Shown here one piece after another: positions 50,311-58,760 of a DNA stretch of 64,000 nucleotides. Source of the DNA: Nodosilinea sp. FACHB-131 (GTDB lineage Bacteria > Cyanobacteriota > Cyanobacteriia > Phormidesmidales > Phormidesmidaceae); contig NZ_JACJOF010000015.1 in the NCBI RefSeq assembly GCF_014695395.1, positions 1 to 64,000 of the forward strand. Reading direction: 5' to 3'. The notes under the pieces are model-generated. The model was given only the letters and a program-made list of their open reading frames with translations. It had not been told where the DNA came from and ran no database searches. The first letter of the stretch is position 1, and the number at the start of each line of letters is the position of its first letter. The translations under genes were made by a program, and so were the position numbers.

Positions 50311-51339
50311 TCAAGTCATTTTCCAGGTCATCGCTTCCCCTGCCCGCAACGGCACCAGCGCGTCATCGACAAAGGGCAGCTCATCGGGAATGCGCCAGGT
50401 AGTTTTGCTCAGGGTAATGCGATCGCTGTTCCTTGGCAGCTGATAAAAGTCTGGCCCATAAAAGCTAGCGAACGCTTCCAGCTTGTCGAGGGCGTCAACA
50501 CTCTCAAACGCCTCTGCATATAGCTCCATAGCATGCAACGCCGAAAAACACCCCGCACAACCACAGCCGCTTTCTTTGCCATTACGAGGATGGGGGGCGC
50601 TATCGGTGCCCAAAAAAAACTTCGGATTGCCCGAAGTAGCCGCCTGCAAAAGCGCCTGCCGGTGGGTTTCGCGCTTCAAAATGGGCAGGCAGTAGTAATG
50701 GGGCCGCAGGCCTCCTTGAAACAAACTATTGCGGTTAAACAATAGATGCTGAGGAGTGATCGTCGCCGCAATATTGTCGGTTGCCAGCACAAACTCTACC
50801 GCCTCTGAGGTGGTAATGTGCTCCAGCACCACACGCAATTGAGGAAATCGCTGCTTTAGCGGAATCAAGTGCTTCTCAATAAACACTTTCTCGCGGTCGA
50901 ACATGTCAACCGCAGAGTCGGTTACCTCCCCATGGAGCAGTAGCGGCATGTTGACCTGCTGCATTGCCTCAAAGACGCGATCGCACCGGCTGATCTCGGT
51001 AACCCCAGCATCCGAGTTCGTAGTCGCCCCAGCGGGGTAATACTTCACCGCTTTAACAAACTGAGCCGCCTTGGCCGCCATGATCTCTTCGGGGCGAGTG
51101 TTGTCGGTGAGGTAGAGGGTCATCAGTGGCTCAAACTGCTGGCCCGCTGGCACCGCCGCCAGAATGCGATCGCGGTAAGCCGCCGCCTCATCCACGGTGC
51201 GCACCGGCGGCTTCAAGTTGGGCATCACGATCGCCCGAGAAAACTGCCGCACCGTGTGGGGCAAAACCGCCTTCAGCGCCTCGCCGTCGCGCAAATGCAG
51301 GTGCCAGTCGTCGGGTCGAGTCAGGGTCAATGTTTCCAT
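50311..51339 (-). CDS. pyrC: Dihydroorotase PyrC
   Basis: A 342-residue class II dihydroorotase of pyrimidine synthesis (carbamoyl-aspartate to dihydroorotate). Metal ligands are visible: HLHLRDG at 13-19, the carboxylated-lysine region [35 protein letters not shown], and FLGTDSAPH with the late Asp. The length is standard. It is followed closely (20 bp) on the minus strand by the upstream Hsp70-like gene, so they may be co-transcribed with the Hsp70-like gene first. Confidence 0.95.
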   Translation of the reverse strand: METLTLTRPDDWHLHLRDGEALKAVLPHTVRQFSRAIVMPNLKPPVRTVDEAAAYRDRILAAVPAGQQFEPLMTLYLTDNTRPEEIMAAKAAQFVKAVKYYPAGATTNSDAGVTEISRCDRVFEAMQQVNMPLLLHGEVTDSAVDMFDREKVFIEKHLIPLKQRFPQLRVVLEHITTSEAVEFVLATDNIAATITPQHLLFNRNSLFQGGLRPHYYCLPILKRETHRQALLQAATSGNPKFFLGTDSAPHPRNGKESGCGCAGCFSALHAMELYAEAFESVDALDKLEAFASFYGPDFYQLPRNSDRITLSKTTWRIPDELPFVDDALVPLRAGEAMTWKMT

Positions 51340-51359
51340 CGTCTCATCCTAAAGCAGAC

Positions 51360-52949
51360 CTAGCTCAGCCGCACGACGGCCTCATTATCCAACAGCGTGT
51401 TGCCTGTGAGAATGTCTTCGACTGTGATCCGCAGCAGCCGATCGCGATCGACTCGAAACAGCACCCGCACCCGATCGCTGCCCGGAAACCCCAGCGGGTT
51501 GAGCTGAGCAATGGTGCGCGCCCCTTCGCGATCGTTTAGCGGCTGCACCGAGGGGGCATCACCGCTGAGCTGGCGCGTCACCAGGCGACCGTTCTCGAAG
51601 TACACCTCTGTCTGGGTGCTGGCCGAGCCCAGTTCGCCCACAATTAGCTCAATGCTGGGCTGCTTTTCCACCGAAGCTCCCAGAGTAATCTCGACTGGGG
51701 CAGACATCGGGTAGGGCTGCCCCTGGTTGAGAATGGGATGCCAGCTGTGGCAATTGTTGCGCCTATCCCAGTAGCGAATGCCGTAGCTGTGGTAGAGAAA
51801 ATCTTCGACGGCTAGGCCTTGGGCAATCTGTAGGGCTCCCTGGGCCACGGCTTCGAAGGGGCGATCGCACCTCACCCGCTCGGCCCCAAACCGCTCCGTC
51901 ACCCACCGCTGCACCGCCGGAATTTGTGCTGTGCCCCCCACCAGCAGCACCGCGTCGATCGCATCTGAGTCAATGCCCTGGCGCTGCCCCTGCTGGAGCA
52001 CCTGGGTCAGTCCCTTCTCCAGCCGCTCAAAAAACTGGTTCTGGGTGAGAATCTCCTCAAACTGGTCGCGGGTGAGGGCCAGGTCGTAGGTGTCAAAGGT
52101 TTCGTCGTCGAAGTAGGCTTCCGCCGCCTCAGTTTGCTCCGACAGCGCAATCTTCAGTCGCTCCGCCAGCCGCTGCACCACCGCCCCCCCAGAAATGCCC
52201 TGGGTCTGAAAATAATCCACGAGCCACTGGTCAATGTCGGCCCCGCCCAGGTTTTCGCCCGCCTTGGCCAGCACCCGCGCCACCTCGGGCTTTTGAGCGC
52301 TGGTCTGCTCCGCTCCCTGCCCCCGCCACTTGAGCAAAAAACCCACCGGTTGCTTTTGGGCCGGGGCCACCAGCCGCACCAGAGACCAATCCAGCGTGCC
52401 GCCGCCAAAATCGAGCACCAGCAGGGTTTGCTCTCCCGTCAGCCCGTAGCCCAGCGCGGCGGCGGTGGGCTCGTCGAGCAGCCGCACTTCTTTGAAATCC
52501 AGCGCGGTGGCCACATCCCCCAGCCACAGACGATAGGCCTCAAAGCTATCCACTGGCACCGTCAGCACCAGGCTATCGTCTTCCCCAGCCACGGCGCGCA
52601 CCTGGGTCAAGAGCGATCGCAGAAACCACTCCCCCAACTGCTCAAAGGAGAGCGCCTCCCCATCAATATCGGGCAGAAACCCCTGTAGCGGCGTACCAAT
52701 GCCGCGCTTGACGTTAGCAAAGAATCGAGGATCGGTGGGGATGTCGAGGCCGCGATCGCGCACCGCCTGCCCCACCACTACCCCATCGGCCTGGGGTTTC
52801 TCCACATAGACCAAACTGGGCACCAGCGGCGGCACCGTTGCCAAGCTCAAGCTCAGCCCCGGTAGCGCTACCGTCTCTGGACTTTCAGAAACTGGGTTCC
52901 AGCGAGCAACGACGGTATTGCTAGTGCCAAAATCAACCGCTATAGCCAT
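51360..52949 (-). CDS. Hsp70-family (DnaK-like) protein, short substrate domain
   Basis: A 529-residue protein with the actin-like ATPase fold of Hsp70. Phosphate-1 is VDFGTSNTVVARW at the N-terminus. The LLDEPTAAALGYGL and LVLDFGGGTLDWSLVR segments are present, and so is VLLVGGTAQIPAVQRWV. The substrate part after about residue 390 is only some 140 residues and lacks the long lid of DnaK. Such short Hsp70-like proteins are common in cyanobacteria and their clients are unknown. No DnaJ or GrpE is nearby. Confidence 0.9.
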   Translation of the reverse strand: MAIAVDFGTSNTVVARWNPVSESPETVALPGLSLSLATVPPLVPSLVYVEKPQADGVVVGQAVRDRGLDIPTDPRFFANVKRGIGTPLQGFLPDIDGEALSFEQLGEWFLRSLLTQVRAVAGEDDSLVLTVPVDSFEAYRLWLGDVATALDFKEVRLLDEPTAAALGYGLTGEQTLLVLDFGGGTLDWSLVRLVAPAQKQPVGFLLKWRGQGAEQTSAQKPEVARVLAKAGENLGGADIDQWLVDYFQTQGISGGAVVQRLAERLKIALSEQTEAAEAYFDDETFDTYDLALTRDQFEEILTQNQFFERLEKGLTQVLQQGQRQGIDSDAIDAVLLVGGTAQIPAVQRWVTERFGAERVRCDRPFEAVAQGALQIAQGLAVEDFLYHSYGIRYWDRRNNCHSWHPILNQGQPYPMSAPVEITLGASVEKQPSIELIVGELGSASTQTEVYFENGRLVTRQLSGDAPSVQPLNDREGARTIAQLNPLGFPGSDRVRVLFRVDRDRLLRITVEDILTGNTLLDNEAVVRLS

Positions 52950-53149
52950 GGTTTTAGAAAAAACACGGTGCTACCCATCCTACCGGGAGTGGGTGTCGCT
53001 CGGTGCAGTGCGTCTAGCTCAAGGCTCCTCCATCCGCAGTTGGCAACAGCATGGCGGCAGTCATAGTTGCAAGCTCACTCAGCAAGCGTTCTACTAGAAG
53101 GGCCTACCCCGCATTCTGCCACCACCAAAAGTCAGTCTCTCAAGCAAGT

Positions 53150-53758
53150 ATGTCTGATTCTGATTCCTCTGTTTCAAAAACTTCGGTCCTAGCGCCCTGG
53201 CGCAGCCCCCTCGCCCGCGCTCTGCACCGCAACCGCAGCCGCCCTTACAGCCGCTATTTTCAGCTCGCCACCGTTACCCCCATGGGCCGCCCCGCCAATC
53301 GCACCGTAGTATTTCGCGGCTGGTCGCCCGACAGCAACACCCTCACCCTGATCACCGATCAGCGCAGCGCTAAGGTCACCGACATCGCCGCTCACCCCTG
53401 GGCCGAAGCCTGCTGGTACTTCACCGACACTCGCGAGCAGTTTCGCCTGGCAGGCTCCATCCAGGTAGTGACTGCTGAGGCCGATGCCGCCCTATCGCAA
53501 GCCCGGCAGAATTCTTGGGAAGCTCTCTCCGAAAACGCTCGCCAGCAGTTCTACTGGCCCCATCCGGCCCAGCCTCGCAATGCCGAGGCCGACTTCTCGC
53601 CCAAAGAAATTCAGGCAACGCCCCCCGCTGAATTCTGTCTAGTGCTGCTAGAGCCTAACCAAGTTGACCACCTAGAGCTGCGTGGCGAACCCCAAAACCG
53701 CACCCTCTACGACCACCAACCCGACGGCACCTGGCAAGTCAAAGCGGTAAATCCTTAA
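53150..53758 (+). CDS. Pyridoxamine 5'-phosphate oxidase-like FMN flavoprotein
   Basis: A 202-residue protein starting at ATG 53150 (MSDSDSSV). The PPOX split-barrel pattern is clear: WRSPLARALHRNRSRPYSRYFQLATVTPMG in parts, ANRTVVFRGW, ITDQRSAKVTDI, AEACWYFTDTREQFRLAG, and the closing RTLYDHQPDGTWQVKAVNP. Cyanobacteria carry a conserved FMN-dependent PPOX-type family of this form. The reaction is not established. The longer frame from 53051 adds Arg/Ser-rich sequence without family character and was rejected. Confidence 0.88.
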   Translation: MSDSDSSVSKTSVLAPWRSPLARALHRNRSRPYSRYFQLATVTPMGRPANRTVVFRGWSPDSNTLTLITDQRSAKVTDIAAHPWAEACWYFTDTREQFRLAGSIQVVTAEADAALSQARQNSWEALSENARQQFYWPHPAQPRNAEADFSPKEIQATPPAEFCLVLLEPNQVDHLELRGEPQNRTLYDHQPDGTWQVKAVNP

Positions 53759-53859
53759 CCTCCCATTGGTATTAATCAGAACCTGAGAGCAATGCAGGAG
53801 ATCTGCTCCGCTGCCGAGACGTTAAGATGTTATACAAAGTATAATTTTGGGCTAACGGG

Positions 53860-54111
53860 ATGGATATTCAGCTGAAGAAATGGGGCAATAGTCTTGGTTT
53901 GCGCATTCCCCATCGCTTGGCGGAAAGCTTTGGGTGGGATGAAAACTCTACAGTGGAGATTTTAGAGGTAGATGGGGCGCTGGTGATTCGCAAAAAGTTG
54001 GTGGCGATAACTCTGGATGAATTGTTAGCTAGTATTCCTGATGATTTTCGATACTCCGATGATGTTCACGATTTTGTCGATGGTCTTGCCCAAGGGCAAG
54101 AGCTGCTGTAG
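53860..54111 (+). CDS. mazE: MazE/AbrB-type antitoxin
   Basis: An 83-residue protein with an N-terminal SpoVT/AbrB swapped-hairpin DNA-binding fold (IQLKKWGNSLGLRIPHRLAE, then VEILEVDGALVIRKK). The acidic C-terminal segment (ASIPDDFRYSDDVHDFVDGLAQG) would wrap the toxin. The toxin gene follows after 12 bp. The antitoxin, alone or in complex, probably represses the promoter around 53820-53855 (TATACAAAGTATAAT is visible there). Confidence 0.9.
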   Translation: MDIQLKKWGNSLGLRIPHRLAESFGWDENSTVEILEVDGALVIRKKLVAITLDELLASIPDDFRYSDDVHDFVDGLAQGQELL

Positions 54112-54126
54112 CTCAGGAGAACGGTG

Positions 54127-54468
54127 ATGCAGCTTCGCCGAGGTGAAGTAATTCGCGTAAATTTGAACCCCACCCAAGGCCGAGAACAGATGGGAGACGC
54201 TCGCCTATGTTTGGTTTTGAGCCAGACAGTATTTAATGCTTCCAGGGGCGGTATTGCCATTGTTTCACCAATTATTAGCACCGTGAAGCCGGAGATTAAG
54301 ACCTTAATTTTGATACCACCAGGGTTTAAGGTCAGCGGATCTGTAATTGCGGAACAGGTGCGCACGTTAGATTTGAGTCAGCGCTGGTGGCGAAGTACCG
54401 AAGACTGCCTACCGCCTTCGGTGGTTGATCAAGTGGTGGCAACCCTAAACCTAATTATTGGCGGATAG
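54127..54468 (+). CDS. mazF: MazF/PemK-type endoribonuclease toxin
   Basis: A 113-residue PemK/MazF-fold protein: RRGEVIRVNLNPTQGREQMGDARLCLVLS in parts, GGIAIVSPI, ILIPPGFKVSGSVIAEQVRTLDLSQRW in parts, and a C-terminal helix. These are mRNA interferases. The key Arg (QGREQ) and the Ser/Thr region (SPIIST) are present, so it is likely active. GTG 54124 with GGAG upstream, or ATG 54127 directly after it, may be the start. It is in operon with the antitoxin. Confidence 0.9.
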   Translation: MQLRRGEVIRVNLNPTQGREQMGDARLCLVLSQTVFNASRGGIAIVSPIISTVKPEIKTLILIPPGFKVSGSVIAEQVRTLDLSQRWWRSTEDCLPPSVVDQVVATLNLIIGG

Positions 54469-54536
54469 TTTAATCCCTGACTAGCGCAAGAAATATAAAG
54501 TGGCTGGGGAGCCGTTCCTTTTGTAGTTGCGCTCGC

Positions 54537-55784
54537 TTAGCTAGCCCGGCGGCGCAGACGGCGATCGAGCCACATCAACACCGCCAGAGCGGGCACCACC
54601 GTCACCATTAACCCTAGCCAAAAGCTGTGGGCTGCTGCCTCTCCCTGATCGAGAGCCCAGCCGCCCACGGGTGGACCGATCAGGTAGCCCACGGCCCAGC
54701 ACATTGAGTTTACCGATAGATAGACGCCGCGCAGGGGTTCAGGGGCGATCGCCGCCACCAGCGCCGAGCCAATTGGCGTATAAGCCACCATGGCCAGCGC
54801 CATTACCCCCAAAGCCAGCCCGCTCCACACCAGCGGCAAGCCTCCTGTTCCCGACTGCCACACCAGGCCAAACCCTAGCCCCCACAGCAGCGCCGACACC
54901 ATTAACCCCTGGGCGGGGCGATAGTGGTTGAGCCATCGAGCCATAGGCAACTGGGCGATCGCCGCCAGCACTACATGGCCCGTAAACAGCAGGCTCAGCG
55001 TCCCCTCGCTGACTGACTGCTCGCCCCCCGCAAACCGGTTGAGATAAAGGGGCAGCGTGCTCTGAATCTGCGCCAGATAACCGGTGAACAGCACGTTGAC
55101 CAGGGCGTAGACCATCAGGGTTGTGTCTCTGAGGGCCTGACCCCAGCCCTGGAAGAGCGATCGCGTCCCATTTCCCGCCGGGCGCGTCTCGGCAATGGCG
55201 ACATAGATGATGCCAAAAAACAGCAGAAACGTAACGCCATCGATGGCAAACAGTGCCCGGTAGGCTCCGGTGAGCGAGATCAGTGCCCCCCCGGCGATTA
55301 CCCCCACCCCCAAACCCAGATTGTCGGCTAGGCGCACCAGGGCATAGGCTTCGTTACGCTGCTCTGGGGTCGTGATGTCTGCTGCCACAGACTCCGCCGC
55401 TGGCCAGTAAAGCCCGACGCCAAACCCCATCAGCAGGTTGCCTGCCAAAAATACCCAGAAATCATTGGCCAGCACCAGCACTCCATCTGCCGCTGCCGAT
55501 ACCAGGGCCGACGCCAGCAGCGTCGGTCGCCGCCCTACCGTGGGTGAATCAGACAGCGACCCGCCCAAAAAGCGTCCGGCCATGCCCGCCACTGAGCCGA
55601 GACCAATCCCCAAGCCCACCTGGGTAGCCGTTAGCCCCACCTGCTCGGTAAAGAAAATCGGCGCGTAGAACAGCGTAAAGCCAATGCCTACCTGCGATAG
55701 CAGCCGTCCGCTCGCCAAAATCCACACTCGGTGGTCGAGGTTGGGCAGCCATCCCTTGAGCCAGCGCTGTAGGAATGCCATCAT
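54537..55784 (-). CDS. MFS transporter
   Basis: A 415-residue, 12-helix MFS protein. Started at ATGATG (55784), it begins MMAFLQRWLKGWLPNLDHRV and has the loop motif GRFLGGSLSDSPTVGRRPTLL, then GVGLYWPAAESVAADITTPEQRNEAYAL in two parts. The substrate cannot be deduced. Its start overlaps the stop of the small membrane protein gene by four bases, so the pair is translationally coupled. A longer frame from 55862 merely runs over that small gene. Confidence 0.88.
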   Translation of the reverse strand: MMAFLQRWLKGWLPNLDHRVWILASGRLLSQVGIGFTLFYAPIFFTEQVGLTATQVGLGIGLGSVAGMAGRFLGGSLSDSPTVGRRPTLLASALVSAAADGVLVLANDFWVFLAGNLLMGFGVGLYWPAAESVAADITTPEQRNEAYALVRLADNLGLGVGVIAGGALISLTGAYRALFAIDGVTFLLFFGIIYVAIAETRPAGNGTRSLFQGWGQALRDTTLMVYALVNVLFTGYLAQIQSTLPLYLNRFAGGEQSVSEGTLSLLFTGHVVLAAIAQLPMARWLNHYRPAQGLMVSALLWGLGFGLVWQSGTGGLPLVWSGLALGVMALAMVAYTPIGSALVAAIAPEPLRGVYLSVNSMCWAVGYLIGPPVGGWALDQGEAAAHSFWLGLMVTVVPALAVLMWLDRRLRRRAS

Positions 55785-55966
55785 TGCGGCAACGAATGTT
55801 GGGGCCGCCGCAGGGCATCCACCAGGGCCACTGTGCCGCCCACCATGCCCCAAACCATCCACAGGCCCAGGTCGTAGCCCTTGCGCTGGGCCACCTGGGC
55901 TGCCACCAGCCCAATCACGCAGTGCAAGAACATGGGTAAATAGGCCAGCGGCAACGAATCAGCCAT
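55781..55966 (-). CDS. Small two-helix membrane protein coupled to an MFS gene
   Basis: A 61-residue protein (MADSLPLAYLPMFLHCVIGL, then VAAQVAQRKGYDLGLWMVWG and MVGGTVALVDALRRP) with two hydrophobic helices. ATG 55966 is preferred; an in-frame ATG at 55996 would add ten residues. The ATGA overlap with the transporter gene suggests a joint function, perhaps as an accessory subunit, but this is inference. The family is unrecognised. Confidence 0.6.
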   Translation of the reverse strand: MADSLPLAYLPMFLHCVIGLVAAQVAQRKGYDLGLWMVWGMVGGTVALVDALRRPQHSLPQ

Positions 55967-56109
55967 TTTGTGTAACCCAACGAAAAAAATCAGCAAGCGG
56001 GCGAAAGCTGGGGCGATCGCATTACTTACCTTACACGCAGGGCTAGACCTATGCTGTGGAGAGTACTGCTTGTCGCCGCCGATTAGAATCTGCTGAGAGA
56101 AATATCACC

Positions 56110-56970
56110 GTGGCCACTGGACTTTTTGTGGGGCTGATCACCCTCGACTGCATCTATCGCGTCGATCACGTGCCCAGCAGCGATGAAAAACTCGTCGCTG
56201 AGGAGAGCCTGCTGGTGGCGGGCGGACCCGCCACCAACGCCGCGATCGCCTTTGCCGCTCTGGGCAATCAAGCTAGGCTGGCCGGTGCCCTGGGTCAACA
56301 TCCCCTGGCCGATCTAATTCGAGCCGACTTGGCAACCTACGGCGTTGAGGTGGTAGATCTCACGACTCAGCTGCGATCGCCACCGCCGCTCTCTACAATT
56401 CTCGTTACCGCTGCCACCGGCGATCGCGCTGTTGTCTCTCGCAATGCTGTCGGGCGACAGGCCGACCCCGCTGCAATCCCAGAGAATTTGCTTACTGATG
56501 TCGATGTCGTCCTAGTCGACGGCCATCAGATGGCTGCTAGTCATGCCATTGCGATCGCCGCCCAGTCTCAAACCATCCCCATAGTCATCGACGCAGGCAG
56601 TTGGAAGCCCGGCTTCGATAGCATCCTACCCCTTGCCACCAGCGTCATTGCCGCCGCCAAATTTCAGCTGCCGAGTCAACCTGACACCTTGGCCGCCCTC
56701 AGCGCCCTAGGCATTCCCGAAGTCGCCACCACCCACGGCCCCAGCCCCATTCAGTTTCGCGATCGCGGCACAGCGGGCACCTTACCTGTCCCCCAAGTCA
56801 CCGTCCAAGACACCCTAGGAGCCGGAGACATCCTCCACGGAGCCTTCTGCCACTACCGCCTAGGTGCCCCCTTCCCCAACGCCCTCACCCAGGCCGCCCA
56901 AATCGCCACCCAAAGCTGCCGCCACTTCGGCCCCCGCACCTGGATCGCCACGGCCCACCACCAGCTATAG
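56110..56970 (+). CDS. PfkB-family sugar kinase
   Basis: A 286-residue ribokinase/PfkB-type kinase. It starts at GTG 56110 (MATGLFVGLITLDCIYRV); an ATG-started longer frame adds Arg-rich sequence upstream. The family glycine pair is in LLVAGGPATNAAIAFAALG. The C-terminal signature with catalytic Asp is in VTVQDTLGAGDILHGAFCHY, where the consensus DTxGAGD is complete. The substrate (a sugar or sugar derivative) is not determined. The coding strand ends 54 bp before the CysQ-like gene, separated by a pyrimidine-rich spacer. Confidence 0.9.
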   Translation: MATGLFVGLITLDCIYRVDHVPSSDEKLVAEESLLVAGGPATNAAIAFAALGNQARLAGALGQHPLADLIRADLATYGVEVVDLTTQLRSPPPLSTILVTAATGDRAVVSRNAVGRQADPAAIPENLLTDVDVVLVDGHQMAASHAIAIAAQSQTIPIVIDAGSWKPGFDSILPLATSVIAAAKFQLPSQPDTLAALSALGIPEVATTHGPSPIQFRDRGTAGTLPVPQVTVQDTLGAGDILHGAFCHYRLGAPFPNALTQAAQIATQSCRHFGPRTWIATAHHQL

Positions 56971-57024
56971 TGCTCTCTTGTAATCCCCACCCATCCCCCC
57001 TCCCACCCATCCACTCATCCACCC

Positions 57025-57984
57025 ATGCCCTACGACCAGGAAAAACAAACCGCGATCGCCGCCGTCATTCAAGCTGCTCAGCTCTGTGAGGCCGTGCGCC
57101 AGGGCCTCGTCCCCGCCGCCATTGAAAAAAACGACAAGAGCCCCGTCACTATCGCTGACTACGGGGCTCAGGCCTTGATCTGTAAAGCTTTGGCCGAAGC
57201 CTTCCCCAGCGACCCGGTAGTGGGTGAAGAAGACACTACCGACCTGCGCCAGCCCGAAACCGCCGCCGTGCTCGCTGCCGTTACCGAACAGGTGCAGAAC
57301 GCCATTCCCAGCGCTACCGACAGCGATGTGTTGAGCTGGATTGACCACGGCAATGGCGATGTCGCCCCCCGCTACTGGACCCTCGACCCCATCGACGGCA
57401 CCAAAGGCTTTTTGCGCGGCGACCAATATGCGATCGCCCTGGCTCTAGTCGTTGATGGCGACATCAAAGTGGGGGTGCTCGGCTGCCCCTTCCTCAGTTT
57501 TGACGGCGGGGAAACCGGGCTGCTCTTTGCCGCCGTACGCGGTGAAGGCACCGTGATGATGTCCCTGACGGGCGGCAATCCCCAGCCGGTGAAGGTTACC
57601 GCTGCTGACGATGTTGACCGCCTGCGCCTGGTCGAAAGTGTCGAGTCGGGCCACGGCGACCTCAGCCAGCAAGCGCAGGTGGCCCAGGCCGTAGGCATCA
57701 CCACTCCCTCCATTCGCATGGATAGTCAGGCTAAATACGCCGCTGTGGCCGCAGGCCAAGCCGCCCTCTACCTGCGCCTGCCATCTCCCAAAACCCCCGA
57801 CTACCGCGAAAAAATTTGGGACCACGCCGCCGGAGTGCTGGTGGTCGAAGAAGCCGGGGGCCGCGTCACCGACATGCACGGCAAGCCCTTAGACTTTGCC
57901 AGTGCCGCCCGCTTCCCCAACAACCCTGGTGTCGTTGCCAGCAACGGCGCAATTCACGACACGGTGCTCAAAGCCCTAAGTTGA
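57025..57984 (+). CDS. 3'(2'),5'-bisphosphate nucleotidase (CysQ/Hal2-like)
   Basis: A 319-residue member of the inositol monophosphatase superfamily. The metal sites are complete: VGEEDT, then YWTLDPIDGTKGFLRGDQYA with DPIDGT, and the late WDHAAGVLVVEEAGGRVTD. The length and the KGFLRG extension fit Hal2-type enzymes, which hydrolyse PAP, the by-product of sulfate assimilation. The ATG is directly preceded by a CCCATCCA-type repeat spacer, with no Shine-Dalgarno sequence, as seen for several cyanobacterial genes. Confidence 0.92.
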   Translation: MPYDQEKQTAIAAVIQAAQLCEAVRQGLVPAAIEKNDKSPVTIADYGAQALICKALAEAFPSDPVVGEEDTTDLRQPETAAVLAAVTEQVQNAIPSATDSDVLSWIDHGNGDVAPRYWTLDPIDGTKGFLRGDQYAIALALVVDGDIKVGVLGCPFLSFDGGETGLLFAAVRGEGTVMMSLTGGNPQPVKVTAADDVDRLRLVESVESGHGDLSQQAQVAQAVGITTPSIRMDSQAKYAAVAAGQAALYLRLPSPKTPDYREKIWDHAAGVLVVEEAGGRVTDMHGKPLDFASAARFPNNPGVVASNGAIHDTVLKALS

Positions 57985-57998
57985 GTCTCTTGTAGAGT

Positions 57999-58051
57999 TC
58001 GGGTGCCTTTGGGACGTTGACACAGTCCCTAGCTTTGTCCCAGGTACCCGA
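57999..58051. terminator. Bidirectional terminator-like hairpin
   Basis: TCGGGTGCCTTTGGGAC (57999-58015) pairs with GTCCCAGGTACCCGA (58037-58051), with one small bulge. It lies between the convergent nucleotidase and membrane protein genes. T-runs are weak. Confidence 0.6.
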
Positions 58052-58054
58052 CCT

Positions 58055-58474
58055 TTAGAAAGAAACCCCGTGTAGCTCGCGCACCGACTCTTGCAGCAGC
58101 ACCACCAGCGTCGCCACCCCCAGCACCGTGCCCAGGGGCGTAAACAGCAGCGCCCCGCAGGCCACTATAAAGCTGAACCAGTAGTGCTTATGTCGTCGCA
58201 AACAGCCGCCTGAGACAATGAGCGCGATCGCCAGCACTAGCCCGTAGAGAAACAGCGCCAGCCCAAGCGCCAAAAAAGTCAGCCCTGCCGCAAAGGGTGG
58301 CAGCTCACTATCGCCGCTGACCATACTCTCAGGAGCCAGCAGCACCGCCCCTCCGATCGCCACAAACACCAGCGGCAGTAGCGCAAAAGCCAGCACCAGC
58401 CCCGCCACCACATAGTGCAGCACCGCCAGCACCCTTAACCGCTCAATGTCTTGACTGGGGGGCAGTGTCGTCAT
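58055..58474 (-). CDS. Four-helix membrane protein of unknown function
   Basis: A 139-residue membrane protein from ATG 58474, which has GGGAG nine bases upstream; an ATG at 58498 would add eight residues. Helices are at about 20-45, 65-95 and 105-130 (LHYVVAGLVLAFALLPLVFV, LFLYGLVLAIALIVSGGCLR, WFSFIVACGALLFTPLGTVL). The N-terminus PPSQDIERLRVLAVLHYV resembles small bacterial membrane proteins found in many phyla. No function is known. Confidence 0.7.
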   Translation of the reverse strand: MTTLPPSQDIERLRVLAVLHYVVAGLVLAFALLPLVFVAIGGAVLLAPESMVSGDSELPPFAAGLTFLALGLALFLYGLVLAIALIVSGGCLRRHKHYWFSFIVACGALLFTPLGTVLGVATLVVLLQESVRELHGVSF

Positions 58475-58760
58475 AGTCGAGAACTCCCATGAATACATCT
58501 ATAGAAATTTTGTAACCCCCTAGTACCCCAGCCTAGGATTATGTGTCTCAACATTAAGTCGCGCTAACCGCCTGCAACCGCCCAGCTGTGATCGGCACTT
58601 CCTTAATGTTTGCGCTACTGTCCTTGCAGTCCAGCCTCAGCGGCCTCCAGTCCTTGCTCCGGTAAACCCGCCCTCAACCCCACCCCTCACCCCCAACCCC
58701 CTCCGCTATCCTTAAAACATCTCCACCCATCCACCCATCTACCCGCCCACTCCCCACCCC

